From positions 1,612,001 to 1,676,000 of the forward strand of contig NC_007511.1 of NCBI RefSeq assembly GCF_000012945.1: DNA of 64,000 bases, in the 5' to 3' direction. The notes beneath the pieces are model-generated. The model was not told the DNA's origin. It ran no database searches and saw nothing but the letters and a program-made list of their open reading frames with translations. This DNA comes from Burkholderia lata (GTDB lineage: Bacteria > Pseudomonadota > Gammaproteobacteria > Burkholderiales > Burkholderiaceae). Of this stretch, positions 42,294-51,479 are shown one piece after another; within the stretch, counting starts at the first letter, position 1; each line of letters starts with the position of its first letter. A program made the position numbers and the translations under genes.

Positions 42294-43859
42294 TCAGAAG
42301 TGGTAGGTCGCCGTGGCCAGCACGTAGTCTCGATCCGAGAGCGGGCGCGTGACCGGGTTCGGCGAGCCGAGGAACTTCGCGTAGACGAGCGACAGTTGCA
42401 GGTTGCTCAGGCGCGTGAACGTCACGCCGGCCGTCACGCGGTGGTCGCCCTGGCCCGTCAGCGAGCCGAGCGCGCCGGCGAGCGGCGACGTGCCTGTCAG
42501 GTCGTGCGTGTAGGTCAACGGCACGTCGAGATCCCATCCGTTGAACACGTTCTTGTAGCTGAGCGTCCACGCGATCTCCATCGCGAGCGCGTTGCGCGAA
42601 TTCGCGAGCGTGGTCGAGCCGTCGAGCTCCGAGATGCTGCCCGCATGCACGTACGTGAGTTCGCCGATCAGCGACTGTGAATTCGCGAGGAAGCTCGGCC
42701 CGATCGAGTAGATGCCGGACAGGTTCGTCTGCAGCACGTTCGCGCGGGTCGACTGCGGGCCCGTCGGCGTGTTGACGAGCACCGCCGCGCCCTGGCGGTA
42801 CGACACTTCGCCCGCGACGTTCACGGGGCCGACCTGCGTCGAGAAGCTCGCGCCGGTCAGCTTGATGTTGCTGAAGTAGGTCTGCTGGTACTGGAGCGTC
42901 GGGAAGTAGGTCGTGACGACGCTCGGGTTCATGTCGTTGTAGTGCAGGTGATACAGGCCGAGCTCGGTGTCGCCGAGTACGCGGAAGCGCGCGCCGATCC
43001 CCCACTGGTTGCGGGCGCTCGGCTTGTCGTCCGGGCCGCGCGGAATGATCATCCCGCCCGGGCCGATGATGTACTGCGCACCGGGGCCCGTGACGTCGGA
43101 ATAGCTCCAGTACGTGCCGGGCGCGGTCAGCCGGTTCTGCTGGTACGAGAACTGGTAGTAGCCGAGCAGGCTGAAGTTCGGCGTGATCTGCCACTGCGTC
43201 GAGATCTGCGGCACCGGCAGCAGGATGTCCTTCACCTCGGCGCCGGCCATGTACGACTTGGTCGCGTCGGACGGCCCCTGTGCGCCCGCGATGTTCGGGA
43301 AGAACAGGCTTTCACCCCACGCGACGACCTGGTCGCCGACCTTCACGTTCAGGCTCGTCGAGCCGATCTTGAAGGTGTTGTACACATACGCGGCGAGCAG
43401 CGTCGTGTGGCCGCCCGACCAGTAGCGCGCATCGCTCGTGAAGTTGTTGTACTGCCCCGACTGGTTCACGGTACCCGGCGCATCGTTGTAGTTCGGACGG
43501 TGATACGCCTGGTCGTAGAACGTGTCGGCGCGCACGAACACACCCCAGTCGTCGTGCTTCAGGTTCACTTCGCCGAGCAGGCTGACCTGGTTCTCGATCA
43601 GCTTGTTCTTCGCGAAGTTGCGGTCGCCGTCGTCGCCGTTGATGTTCGCCGGCGTGAGGAGATTGCCGCTCGGTGCGCGGGTGCGCATGCCGAGGCCGTA
43701 GCTGAGCGTGAACGTGTAGTCCAGCGTCGTGTCGGCGCCCAGCTCGATCGTGCTGCCTGCGTGTGCACTGGGCACGGCGCACGTCAGCAGCGCGGCGGCC
43801 AGCGTCGACAGCGTGGCGGTTGCCCGCTTGTCGGTACGGCGCGAAATCCGTTGATGCAT
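42294..43859 (-). CDS. DUF1302 outer-membrane barrel protein
   Basis: A 521-residue protein with a signal peptide ending at VPSAHAGS (about residue 36). Alternating strands follow, with a C-terminal RDYVLATATYHF that ends in Phe like BAM substrates. DUF1302 proteins are predicted outer-membrane channels linked to the uptake or exchange of hydrophobic compounds, and they pair with DUF1329. AAGAGGAGACACC precedes the ATG. It is the first gene of a minus-strand operon that also carries the HsaE/G/F enzymes, so it is probably induced with steroid catabolism. Confidence 0.87.
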   Translation of the reverse strand: MHQRISRRTDKRATATLSTLAAALLTCAVPSAHAGSTIELGADTTLDYTFTLSYGLGMRTRAPSGNLLTPANINGDDGDRNFAKNKLIENQVSLLGEVNLKHDDWGVFVRADTFYDQAYHRPNYNDAPGTVNQSGQYNNFTSDARYWSGGHTTLLAAYVYNTFKIGSTSLNVKVGDQVVAWGESLFFPNIAGAQGPSDATKSYMAGAEVKDILLPVPQISTQWQITPNFSLLGYYQFSYQQNRLTAPGTYWSYSDVTGPGAQYIIGPGGMIIPRGPDDKPSARNQWGIGARFRVLGDTELGLYHLHYNDMNPSVVTTYFPTLQYQQTYFSNIKLTGASFSTQVGPVNVAGEVSYRQGAAVLVNTPTGPQSTRANVLQTNLSGIYSIGPSFLANSQSLIGELTYVHAGSISELDGSTTLANSRNALAMEIAWTLSYKNVFNGWDLDVPLTYTHDLTGTSPLAGALGSLTGQGDHRVTAGVTFTRLSNLQLSLVYAKFLGSPNPVTRPLSDRDYVLATATYHF

Positions 43860-44015
43860 GGTGTCTCCTCTTGGGGGTATCGACGACGGTCGACTGTGTG
43901 TGTTGTCGTGAGAGGCAGAGTAGGGAGATCGCGGTAGCAGGGAATCGTCAAAATGAACTAGATGACTTCCCTAGGACTGACAACGATTCGTGCTGAGCCG
44001 ATTGCCCTGCGTGCA

Positions 44016-44795
44016 TCAACGCGCGGCTGCCTGCGCGGCCGACAGGAATGCGGGCCGCTCGCCGCCGCCGTCGAGCCGCAGGTTCGCGCCCGACGTGTAC
44101 GACGCTTCCGGCGAGGCGAGGAACAGGCATGCGGACGCGACGTCGTCGGGGGTCGCGAGTCGTCCGGCGGGAATCGTCGCGCGGATCGCGTCGAGCGCAT
44201 CGCCGTCGCCGTAGTGGCCTTCGGTGGCCGATTCCGTCTGCACGAGGCTCGGGCTGATCGCGCACACGCGCACGCGCGGCGCCCACTCGACCGCGAGCGA
44301 CGTGACCGCGTTGATGAGGCCCGCTTTCGCGGCGCCGTACGCGGCCGTGCCGGGAGAAGGACGCGACGCGCTGACGCTCGCGATGAACAGCATCACGCCG
44401 CCGTCGGGCTGCGGCTGCATGACCGCGTTCACGCGCTGCGCAAGCTGCAGCGGCGCGATCAGGTTCAGCCGCACGATCGATTCGGTGAAGCGCGGCGACG
44501 CATCGGCCGCGAGTGCGAACGGCGAGCCGCCCGCGTTGTTGACGAGCACGTCGAGCCCGCCCGCCGCATCGCGGATCGTCGCGAGCATCGCGTCGACCTG
44601 TTCGATGTCGCGCAGGTCGGCCGCGACGAACGTCGCCGTGCGGCCAGCGGCCGACGGCGGCGTGTCGGGCGCGCTGCGTCCGCAGACGAATACGCGCGCC
44701 CCCGCCGCGAGAAACCGTTCGGCGATACGCCGCCCGATGCCCTTGGTGCCACCTGTCACGAGCACCGTCTTGCCGCTGTAGTCGAATCCGTTCAT
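44016..44795 (-). CDS. Short-chain dehydrogenase/reductase
   Basis: A 259-residue SDR. VLVTGGTKGIGRRIAERF (about residues 10-27), [13 protein letters not shown], and the catalytic AAYGAAKAGLINAVT are intact. GGAGG precedes ATG 44795. It is divergent from the HsaD-like hydrolase and lies 157 bases upstream of the DUF1302 gene on the same strand. Its substrate is unknown; a hydroxysteroid or a hydroxyacyl-CoA intermediate is plausible from context. Confidence 0.8.
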   Translation of the reverse strand: MNGFDYSGKTVLVTGGTKGIGRRIAERFLAAGARVFVCGRSAPDTPPSAAGRTATFVAADLRDIEQVDAMLATIRDAAGGLDVLVNNAGGSPFALAADASPRFTESIVRLNLIAPLQLAQRVNAVMQPQPDGGVMLFIASVSASRPSPGTAAYGAAKAGLINAVTSLAVEWAPRVRVCAISPSLVQTESATEGHYGDGDALDAIRATIPAGRLATPDDVASACLFLASPEASYTSGANLRLDGGGERPAFLSAAQAAAR

Positions 44796-44932
44796 CGTTG
44801 CCTCCGTTTCGGTGGGCCGATGATAGGAAGAAGCGCGCGCGGCTTCGTAGTCTGAAAGGATGATGCCGGCCGGCGCCGGCGGCGCAATCATCGTGGCAGA
44901 CATCCATCGAACGACGAAGGAGACAACCCGCG

Positions 44933-45769
44933 ATGACGATCCCCACGACGCCGCCGGCCGGCATCTTCACCGACGTGCCGGGCGGCCTGCGCCTGCACCA
45001 CTACGAGGCGGGCGAAGGCCGGCCCGTGGTGTTCATCCACGGCAGCGGCCCGGGCGCCAGCGGTTTCAGCAACTTCAAGCACAACGTGCCCGCGTTCGCG
45101 GCGGCCGGCTATCGCGCGATCGTCGTCGACCTGCCCGGTTACGGGCAGTCGTCGAAGCCGTCCGACGTCGCCTATACGCTCGATTTCTTCGTCGGCGCGC
45201 TGCATGCACAGCTGAACGCGCTCGGCATCGGGCCGGCGGTGCTGCTCGGCAACTCGCTCGGCGGCGCGATTGCGCTCAAGTACGCGCTCGACTATCCGGA
45301 CGAAGTCGACGGGCTGATCATGATGGCGCCGGGCGGCGTCGAGGATCGCGACACTTATTTCCGGATGGAAGGCATCCAGCGGATGGTGAAGCTGTTCACC
45401 AATCGCCAGATGAATGACGACACGATGCGCGAACTGCTGACGCTGCTCGTGCACGACCCGGCGATCGTCACCGACGCGCTCGTCGCCGAGCGGATGAAGG
45501 TGTGCGTCGAACAGCCGACCGAAGTGCTGTCGACGATGAGCGTGCCGAACCTGACCGACGCGCTCGGCGACCTGCGTACGCCGGTGCTCGGTTTCTGGGG
45601 CACGGACGACCGCTTCAATCCGGTCGGCGGCGCGCTGAAGTTCCTCGAACGCTGCCGCGATGCGCGTTTCGTGCTGATGAACCGGTGCGGCCACTGGGTG
45701 ATGGTGGAACACGCCGACTATTTCAATCGGGAATGCCTCGATTTTCTTGCGACGCGGAATACGCGATAA
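44933..45769 (+). CDS. hsaD: Meta-cleavage product hydrolase (HsaD/TesD-like)
   Basis: A 278-residue C-C bond hydrolase of the alpha/beta fold. Ser108 lies in LLGNSLGGAIAL, Asp226 in FWGTDDRFNP and His254 in NRCGHWVMVE; the GSGPGAS oxyanion loop (about residues 37-43) is typical of meta-cleavage product hydrolases. HsaD splits 4,9-DSHA into HIP (DOHNAA) and 2-hydroxyhexa-2,4-dienoate. Length and motif spacing agree with HsaD, and HsaC and HsaE are nearby. It starts after AAGGAG and leads a five-gene plus-strand run to the EtfA and PaaY-like genes. Confidence 0.87.
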   Translation: MTIPTTPPAGIFTDVPGGLRLHHYEAGEGRPVVFIHGSGPGASGFSNFKHNVPAFAAAGYRAIVVDLPGYGQSSKPSDVAYTLDFFVGALHAQLNALGIGPAVLLGNSLGGAIALKYALDYPDEVDGLIMMAPGGVEDRDTYFRMEGIQRMVKLFTNRQMNDDTMRELLTLLVHDPAIVTDALVAERMKVCVEQPTEVLSTMSVPNLTDALGDLRTPVLGFWGTDDRFNPVGGALKFLERCRDARFVLMNRCGHWVMVEHADYFNRECLDFLATRNTR

Positions 45770-45835
45770 CGCCGGATACCCTTGACGGCCGGCCTCGATG
45801 CGGGCGGCCCGTCTGAACCCATACATGGAGACAAC

Positions 45836-46624
45836 ATGAAGCTCATCGAAGACCTGTTCGACCTGCGCGGCAAGGTGGCCGCGATCACCGGCGGTGCGCG
45901 CGGCATCGGCGCGGAGACCGCGCGCACGCTGGCCGCCGCCGGCGCGAGCGTCGCGATTCTCGACGTGCTGTCGCAACCGGCGGAAGCGCTGGTCGAGGAA
46001 ATCCGCGCGCAGGGCGGCCAGGCCGCGTTCTGGTCGCTCGACGTCACGCACGAGGCCGATGTGGCGCGCGTGTTCGGCGAGATCGTCGCGCACTTCGGGC
46101 GCCTCGACGTGCTCGTGAACAACGCGGGCATCGAAGGCCACAACGTGCCGACGCACGAGCTCACGCTCGCGCAATGGCAGCGCGTGCTGGACGTGAACGT
46201 CAACGGCGTGTTCCTGTGCACGCGTGCCGCGATTCCGCATATCGACGCGGCCGGCGGCGGTTCGATCGTGAACCTGTCGTCGATGTACGGGATCGTCGGC
46301 GGGCCGGACGTGCCCGCGTATCACGCGTCGAAGGCCGCGGTACGGATGATGGCCAAGGTCGACGCGATGCTGTACGCGGCTAAGAACATCCGCGCGAACT
46401 CGGTGCATCCCGGCTATATCCGCACGCCGATGCTCGAGGACGCATTCCGCCAGATGGGGCAGGACCCCGATCGTGCGTTCGAGTACATGCAGACCAACGT
46501 GCCGATGGCGAAGATCGGCAGCCCGCGCGATATCGCGGCCGGCATCCTGTATCTCGTGTCGCCGGCAGGCCGTTACGTGACGGGTGCGGAGCTCGTGATC
46601 GACGGCGGCTTTACCGCGCGCTGA
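45836..46624 (+). CDS. Short-chain dehydrogenase, hydroxysteroid-dehydrogenase-like
   Basis: A 262-residue [21 protein letters not shown] (about residues 16-33), [11 protein letters not shown], and the catalytic [16 protein letters not shown] are visible. The HASKAAV form of the active site and overall length are like 3alpha/20beta- and 7alpha-hydroxysteroid dehydrogenases, though many sugar alcohol SDRs share them. Its place between HsaD and EtfB supports a steroid role. ATGGAGACAAC precedes the ATG. Confidence 0.78.
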   Translation: MKLIEDLFDLRGKVAAITGGARGIGAETARTLAAAGASVAILDVLSQPAEALVEEIRAQGGQAAFWSLDVTHEADVARVFGEIVAHFGRLDVLVNNAGIEGHNVPTHELTLAQWQRVLDVNVNGVFLCTRAAIPHIDAAGGGSIVNLSSMYGIVGGPDVPAYHASKAAVRMMAKVDAMLYAAKNIRANSVHPGYIRTPMLEDAFRQMGQDPDRAFEYMQTNVPMAKIGSPRDIAAGILYLVSPAGRYVTGAELVIDGGFTAR

Positions 46625-46662
46625 CGCGGCGCGGCGCACGTAACGGAACAGGAGACAGGCAG

Positions 46663-47412
46663 TTGAAAGCGCTCGTGGCAGTGAAACGCGTGGTCGACGC
46701 GAACGTGAAGGTCGGCGTGAAATCCGACCGGACGGGCGTCGACATCGCGAACGTGAAGATGTCGATGAACCCGTTCGACGAGATCGCGGTGGAAGAGGCC
46801 GTGCGGTTGAAGGAGGCCGGCGTCGTGACCGAAGTAGTCGCCGTGTCGGTCGGCGTCGTGCAGGCGCAGGAGACGCTGCGCACGGCGCTCGCGATCGGCG
46901 CGGATCGCGCGATCCTCGTCGAAGCGACTGACAGCGTCGAGCCGCTCGGTGTCGCGAAGGTGCTGAAGGCGCTGGTCGACAAGGAGCAGCCGCAACTGGT
47001 GATCCTCGGCAAGCAGGCGATCGACGACGATTCGAACCAGACCGGGCAGATGCTGGCTGCGCTGGCGGGTTTGCCGCAGGCGACGTTCGCATCGAAGGTG
47101 GTGGTGGCCGACGCCCGTGCGACGGTCGCGCGTGAAGTCGACGGCGGGGCGGAAACGCTGTCGCTTCAACTGCCCGCCGTCATCACCACGGATCTGCGCC
47201 TGAACGAGCCGCGTTACGTGACGCTGCCGAACATCATGAAGGCGAAGAAGAAGCCGCTGGAAGTCGTGAAGCCCGGCGACCTCGGCGTGGACGTGACGCC
47301 GCGCCTGAAGGTGCTCAAGGTGAACGAGCCGCCGAAGCGCGCGGCCGGCGTGAAGGTACCGGACGTGCAGACGCTGGTCGCGAAGCTGAAGACCGAAGCC
47401 AAGGTGCTGTAA
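46663..47412 (+). CDS. etfB: Electron transfer flavoprotein beta subunit
   Basis: A 249-residue Etf[41 protein letters not shown] and the ADP-binding [20 protein letters not shown] region agree with the family. The frame begins at TTG 46663, preceded by AGGAGACAGGCAG; there is no better in-frame ATG. With EtfA it receives electrons from acyl-CoA dehydrogenases and passes them to ETF-quinone oxidoreductase. A dedicated copy here fits the acyl-CoA dehydrogenases of the cluster. Confidence 0.93.
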   Translation: MKALVAVKRVVDANVKVGVKSDRTGVDIANVKMSMNPFDEIAVEEAVRLKEAGVVTEVVAVSVGVVQAQETLRTALAIGADRAILVEATDSVEPLGVAKVLKALVDKEQPQLVILGKQAIDDDSNQTGQMLAALAGLPQATFASKVVVADARATVAREVDGGAETLSLQLPAVITTDLRLNEPRYVTLPNIMKAKKKPLEVVKPGDLGVDVTPRLKVLKVNEPPKRAAGVKVPDVQTLVAKLKTEAKVL

Positions 47413-47428
47413 CAGGGAACGCAAGGAA

Positions 47429-48373
47429 ATGACGATTCTGGTGATTGCGGAACACGGCAACGCGTCGATCAAGGCCGTGACGCTGAATGCCGTTGCGGCC
47501 GCACAGGCGCTCAATGCCGCTGGCGGCGGCGACATTCATGTGCTCGTCGCGGGACACGACGCACAGGCTGCCGCCGATGCGGCAGCGAAGATCTCGGGTG
47601 TGTCGAAGGTGCTGCTGGCCGATGCGCCGCAGCTGGCTGACGGTCTGGCCGAGAACGTCGAAGCGACGGTGATGAACGTTGCGCACGGCTACTCGCACAT
47701 CGTCGTGCCGGCCACGGCCTACGGCAAGAACATCGCGCCGCGCATCGCCGCGAAGCTGGATGTCGCACAGATATCCGAGATCACGGCCGTGGTATCGGCC
47801 GATACGTTCGAGCGTCCGATCTACGCGGGCAACGCGATCGCGACGGTGCAGTCGGGCGATCCGGTCAAGGTCATCACGGTGCGTGCGACGGGTTTCGATC
47901 CGGTAGCAGCGGAAGGCGGCAACGCAACGGTCGAGAAAATCGAAGCGGCGGTCGATACCGGCAAATCGCAGTTCGTGAGCCGCGAAGTGACGAAGCTGGA
48001 CCGCCCGGAACTCACCAGCGCGAACATCATCGTGTCGGGCGGCCGCGGCCTGGGCAGCGGCGAGAACTACACGAAGGTACTGGAGCCGCTGGCCGACAAG
48101 CTTCAGGCGGCACTCGGCGCGTCGCGCGCGGCAGTCGACGCCGGCTACGTGCCGAACGACTACCAGGTCGGCCAGACCGGCAAGATCGTCGCACCGCAGC
48201 TGTACATCGCGGTCGGCATCTCGGGTGCGATCCAGCACCTGGCCGGCATGAAGGATTCGAAGGTGATCGTCGCGATCAACAAGGATCCGGAAGCACCGAT
48301 CTTCAGCGTGGCCGACTACGGTGTCGTCGGTGACCTGTTCACGCTCGTGCCGGAAGCGGCCGCGGCGCTCTGA
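47429..48373 (+). CDS. etfA: Electron transfer flavoprotein alpha subunit
   Basis: A 314-residue EtfA. The N-terminal [18 protein letters not shown] and the FAD-binding C-terminal [33 protein letters not shown] and [19 protein letters not shown] segments are all standard. It is 16 bases after etfB and 3 bases before the next gene. Confidence 0.93.
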   Translation: MTILVIAEHGNASIKAVTLNAVAAAQALNAAGGGDIHVLVAGHDAQAAADAAAKISGVSKVLLADAPQLADGLAENVEATVMNVAHGYSHIVVPATAYGKNIAPRIAAKLDVAQISEITAVVSADTFERPIYAGNAIATVQSGDPVKVITVRATGFDPVAAEGGNATVEKIEAAVDTGKSQFVSREVTKLDRPELTSANIIVSGGRGLGSGENYTKVLEPLADKLQAALGASRAAVDAGYVPNDYQVGQTGKIVAPQLYIAVGISGAIQHLAGMKDSKVIVAINKDPEAPIFSVADYGVVGDLFTLVPEAAAAL

Positions 48374-48376
48374 CCG

Positions 48377-48904
48377 ATGCCGCTGTTCGAATTCAACGGG
48401 ATGCGGCCGCGCGTCGATCCGTCCGCGTATGTCGATCCGAGCGCGGTCGTGATCGGCGACGTGACGATCGGCGCGCGCTGCTACATCGGCCCGCATGCGA
48501 GCCTGCGCGGCGACTTCGGCGCGATCGTCGTCGAAGACGGCAGCAATGTGCAGGACGGCTGCGTGCTGCACGTCGGGATCGGCGAGACGTGCCGGCTCGG
48601 CGTCAACAGCCACATCGGCCACGGCGCGATCGTGCACGGCGCGACGCTCGAGCCCGACACGATGATCGGGATGAATGCGGTCGTGATGGACAGCGCGACG
48701 ATCGGCGCAACGACGATCGTCGCCGCGTGCGCGTTCGTGAAGGCCGGCTACGACGTGCCGCGCGGCGTGTTGCTCGCGGGCATGCCGGGGCGCGTCGTGC
48801 GGCGGCTGAGCGACGCGGAGATCGACGCGAAGGCGAACGGCACGCGGATCTATCAGCAGCTGGCGGCTGACTGCCTGAGGACGATCCGGCGAATCGACGG
48901 GTGA
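48377..48904 (+). CDS. Gamma-class carbonic anhydrase-like hexapeptide protein (PaaY-like)
   Basis: A 175-residue left-handed beta-helix protein. The hexapeptide repeats run from PSAYVDPSAVVIGDVTIGA, with metal His in NSHIGHGAIVHGATLEP (two His about 20 bases apart in the protein register) and IGMNAVVMDSATIG. PaaY, of this family, is a thioesterase that frees CoA from stalled ring intermediates in phenylacetate catabolism; a similar safety role here is inferred. General carbonic anhydrase-like proteins are the alternative. It is coupled to EtfA by a 3-base gap. Confidence 0.8.
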   Translation: MPLFEFNGMRPRVDPSAYVDPSAVVIGDVTIGARCYIGPHASLRGDFGAIVVEDGSNVQDGCVLHVGIGETCRLGVNSHIGHGAIVHGATLEPDTMIGMNAVVMDSATIGATTIVAACAFVKAGYDVPRGVLLAGMPGRVVRRLSDAEIDAKANGTRIYQQLAADCLRTIRRIDG

Positions 48905-49002
48905 GCCGCGGGCAACCGGGCGACCCAGGATGCGACGGATTGCCGGGCAGGTTGCGGTTGCCGTAAGATCGGCACAGGCTTTCCCACCGGCATCTGCGTC
49001 AC

Positions 49003-49251
49003 ATGAAAAAGAACGTCCGTTTGCGGCTCACAGTCATTGCGTCGGCTTTTGCCGTCTACAGCGTTTATATGCACATCCAGCAGTTCATCAGTGGCTGCGT
49101 GTGGGTCAGGGGCCATCAGCGCTGCGTTTTCGAAAACAGCACGAATTTCGAAGGCTGGATGGATCTCGACCTGATGATCGCGTGCTGCTGGGTCGCCGCG
49201 GCGGTGGTGGGCTGGATTTCCGTCATGCAGGCCACGAAGAAGCCGGGTTGA
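49003..49251 (+). CDS. Small membrane protein of unknown function
   Basis: An 82-residue protein with two hydrophobic segments (about residues 8-24 and 54-73) separated by a Cys-containing loop (GCVWVRGHQRCVF). The ribosome site is weak. No family was recognised; it may be an inner-membrane protein with a periplasmic disulfide. Confidence 0.55.
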   Translation: MKKNVRLRLTVIASAFAVYSVYMHIQQFISGCVWVRGHQRCVFENSTNFEGWMDLDLMIACCWVAAAVVGWISVMQATKKPG

Positions 49252-49342
49252 CGGCTGGCGCTTCTTTCACGCGAAACCGGTCGCTGTCAATCCGTGACAA
49301 CGATCATCGGCGTGGCGCCGCCAGGCCGTGCAACCGGAGCAG

Positions 49343-50425
49343 TCAGAACCGCGTCCGGATCCCCGCGCCGTAGGTGCAACCGGTCGACAGGTTCGACACG
49401 TGGTCGTACAGGTACCCCGCATAGACATCGGTGCGCTTCGACAGCGGATAGTCGTAGCTGATCGATGCGGTGCTGCGTGCCTGGTCGAGCGCGCTGTTGT
49501 CGCGCGAATACGCATACGACGCGAGGATCCGGCCGATGCCGACGGGAATCGTCACGCCGCCCTGCAGCATGTTCACGTGAAAATTGCCGCCCGCGAGCGT
49601 ATTGGCGACATACGTGTATTCGCCGAACAGCTTCACGATGCGCAGGTCGTACGACGCGCCGAGCTGCGCGGTCGTCTGGCTCCTGAAGCCCTTCAGCAGC
49701 TTGCCGAGATCGCCGGGCGCGGCGCTGAAGTTCAGGTACTGGTAGACGGCCCCGAGCGCGAGCGCGCCGCGCGTGAACTGCGCCTGCGCCGCGAATTTCT
49801 TCGCGCCGTTCTCGCCCGCCTCGTTGCCGAGCGCGTACATGGCCGCGCCGCTCAATCCGCCGAGATCCGGCGTCGAATACTGGATCGCATTGCTCCACGA
49901 CGTGCCGCCCGGTATCCCCTGGTCGGTCGGGAAGCCCGGATAGGTGCCGAGGCTGGAGTAAAGCTGCACGATCGTCGGCGAAAACGTGAACGACGCGTAG
50001 AACGGATTGAATTTCGCCGATTGCAGGTAGAGCAGGCTGCTCTGCCGCCCGAGCGCGAGCGCGCCGTACGGCGAGGCGATCCCGACGTAGGCGTTTCGGG
50101 AAAAGGTCGGGTCGCCGTCGAACGAACCGAACCGGCCGTTCTGCGGGCGGAAGAAGCCTTCGATCGCGAACACGGCCTTGTAGCCGCCGCCGAGATCCTC
50201 CTGGCCGCCGAAGCCCCAGAACGACGTCGACAGCCCGCCGCCGCCCAGTTGCGCGGCGCCCGGGTTGCCGGGCACGCGCTGGTAGCCGGCCCATGCGTCG
50301 ACGATGCCGTACAGCTGCACCGTCGATTGCGCGTGGGCGTGAGCGCCGATCGTCAGCGCGGCGACGGGGGCGGCAATGCGGAAGATCCGGTTCAGCGTGG
50401 CGAGGCAAATGCGGTTCATCGGCAT
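49343..50425 (-). CDS. Gram-negative porin (OmpC/Porin_4-like)
   Basis: A 360-residue general porin of the beta-proteobacterial type. A signal peptide ends at GAHAHAQ-S; the first strand reads TVQLYGIVDAWAGYQ, and loops bring GSRYGLALG-like turns such as GALALGRQSS. It ends in a C-terminal TYGAGIRTRF. Trimeric channels of this family admit small polar solutes. ATG 50425 follows AGAGAACCC; ATG 50419 is possible. It lies downstream of a YczE-type membrane protein and the amidohydrolase, so it may help import their substrate. Confidence 0.9.
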   Translation of the reverse strand: MPMNRICLATLNRIFRIAAPVAALTIGAHAHAQSTVQLYGIVDAWAGYQRVPGNPGAAQLGGGGLSTSFWGFGGQEDLGGGYKAVFAIEGFFRPQNGRFGSFDGDPTFSRNAYVGIASPYGALALGRQSSLLYLQSAKFNPFYASFTFSPTIVQLYSSLGTYPGFPTDQGIPGGTSWSNAIQYSTPDLGGLSGAAMYALGNEAGENGAKKFAAQAQFTRGALALGAVYQYLNFSAAPGDLGKLLKGFRSQTTAQLGASYDLRIVKLFGEYTYVANTLAGGNFHVNMLQGGVTIPVGIGRILASYAYSRDNSALDQARSTASISYDYPLSKRTDVYAGYLYDHVSNLSTGCTYGAGIRTRF

Positions 50426-50585
50426 GATGGGTTCTCTTCGCTCTGTCGTGTTTTCTGATGGCGCGCGCAGGCGGACGCCGCGAACGAGGCGTCGGCGTCG
50501 CCATGCCGTGCAAGGGGAGGCGCGGACTCCGCGCATGAACCGGTGCCCGCGGTTGCGCCGCGACACCGGTTGCCGCAAGCGGGCG

Positions 50586-51296
50586 CTAGTTGGGGCGGTG
50601 CTCCAGCGATCGCCGCTGCAGCGACGCGGTCACGCCCCTGGCCTTCCTGAACAGGAAGAAATAGAGCTTGATGTACTGGCCGACGAGGATCGCGTTCATG
50701 AACGTGCCTTCGCGGATGAACTCGGGCTTGCCGAGAAACGCCAGGCCGATCGCCGCGCTGACGAGCAGCAGCGTGCAGTCGAAGCTCGTCTTGATGTCGC
50801 CCCAGCGCCAGCCGGTGCGCTCGAAGATCGCGTTGACGAACATGTCGATCGGCATCAGCACCAGGTTCGCGCGGATCATCAGGAACAGGCCGAACGCGAG
50901 CAGCGCATCCGCGAACGCGAGCAGGCCCAGCTTCGGCAGGTAGTCCTGGAAGCCGATCGAGCGCGTCAGCATCAGGTTCAGGTCGAGGCAGCTGGCCAGC
51001 ACGAACGCGGGGATCAGCGACGCGAGGTGCTTCGGCCGGAAATCCTTGCGCAGCACGAGAAAGGTCAGGAACAGCATGAACAGCTCGAGCATGAAGTTGT
51101 ACGTGCCCTGGCTCAGCGGCCGGTAGACGAGCGTCATCGTCCGGGTCAGGCTGCTTTGCGGCGAGATGCCGATGCCGGCACGGATCGCGAAGCTGATGCC
51201 GAGCGTGAGGATATAGATGCCGACGACATAGGTGATCCAGCGCCGGGTGAGGCTGCCGGTATCGATGACTTCCGCTTCCCTTGCATGGTGCGCCAT
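50586..51296 (-). CDS. YczE/YitT-like integral membrane protein
   Basis: A 236-residue protein with about five hydrophobic segments. YVVGIYILTLGISFAIRAGI, followed by SSLTRTMTLVYRPLSQGTYN and LVLMPIDMFVNAIFERTGWRWGD in pieces, matches the YczE/YitT type found next to deaminases and regulators. The function is not established. It lies 183 bases downstream of the adenine-deaminase-like gene on the same strand, suggesting transport of a purine-like compound. Confidence 0.75.
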   Translation of the reverse strand: MAHHAREAEVIDTGSLTRRWITYVVGIYILTLGISFAIRAGIGISPQSSLTRTMTLVYRPLSQGTYNFMLELFMLFLTFLVLRKDFRPKHLASLIPAFVLASCLDLNLMLTRSIGFQDYLPKLGLLAFADALLAFGLFLMIRANLVLMPIDMFVNAIFERTGWRWGDIKTSFDCTLLLVSAAIGLAFLGKPEFIREGTFMNAILVGQYIKLYFFLFRKARGVTASLQRRSLEHRPN

Positions 51297-51479
51297 GGTG
51301 GTCCCTTGGTTGTCTTCGTGTTGCCGCGCGTGTCGGGGCGCCGGGTGGGCGGCGGCGCGATGCGCTGTCGTGGGGAATGCACGAAGGTATCCCGGGCGAA
51401 GGTGCCGGTGCCATCCGCGATTCCCATAGCCGGCGGGGCCCGCAGGCGCCCGCCGGTCGTCTCCTCCGGTGGGCCGGCG

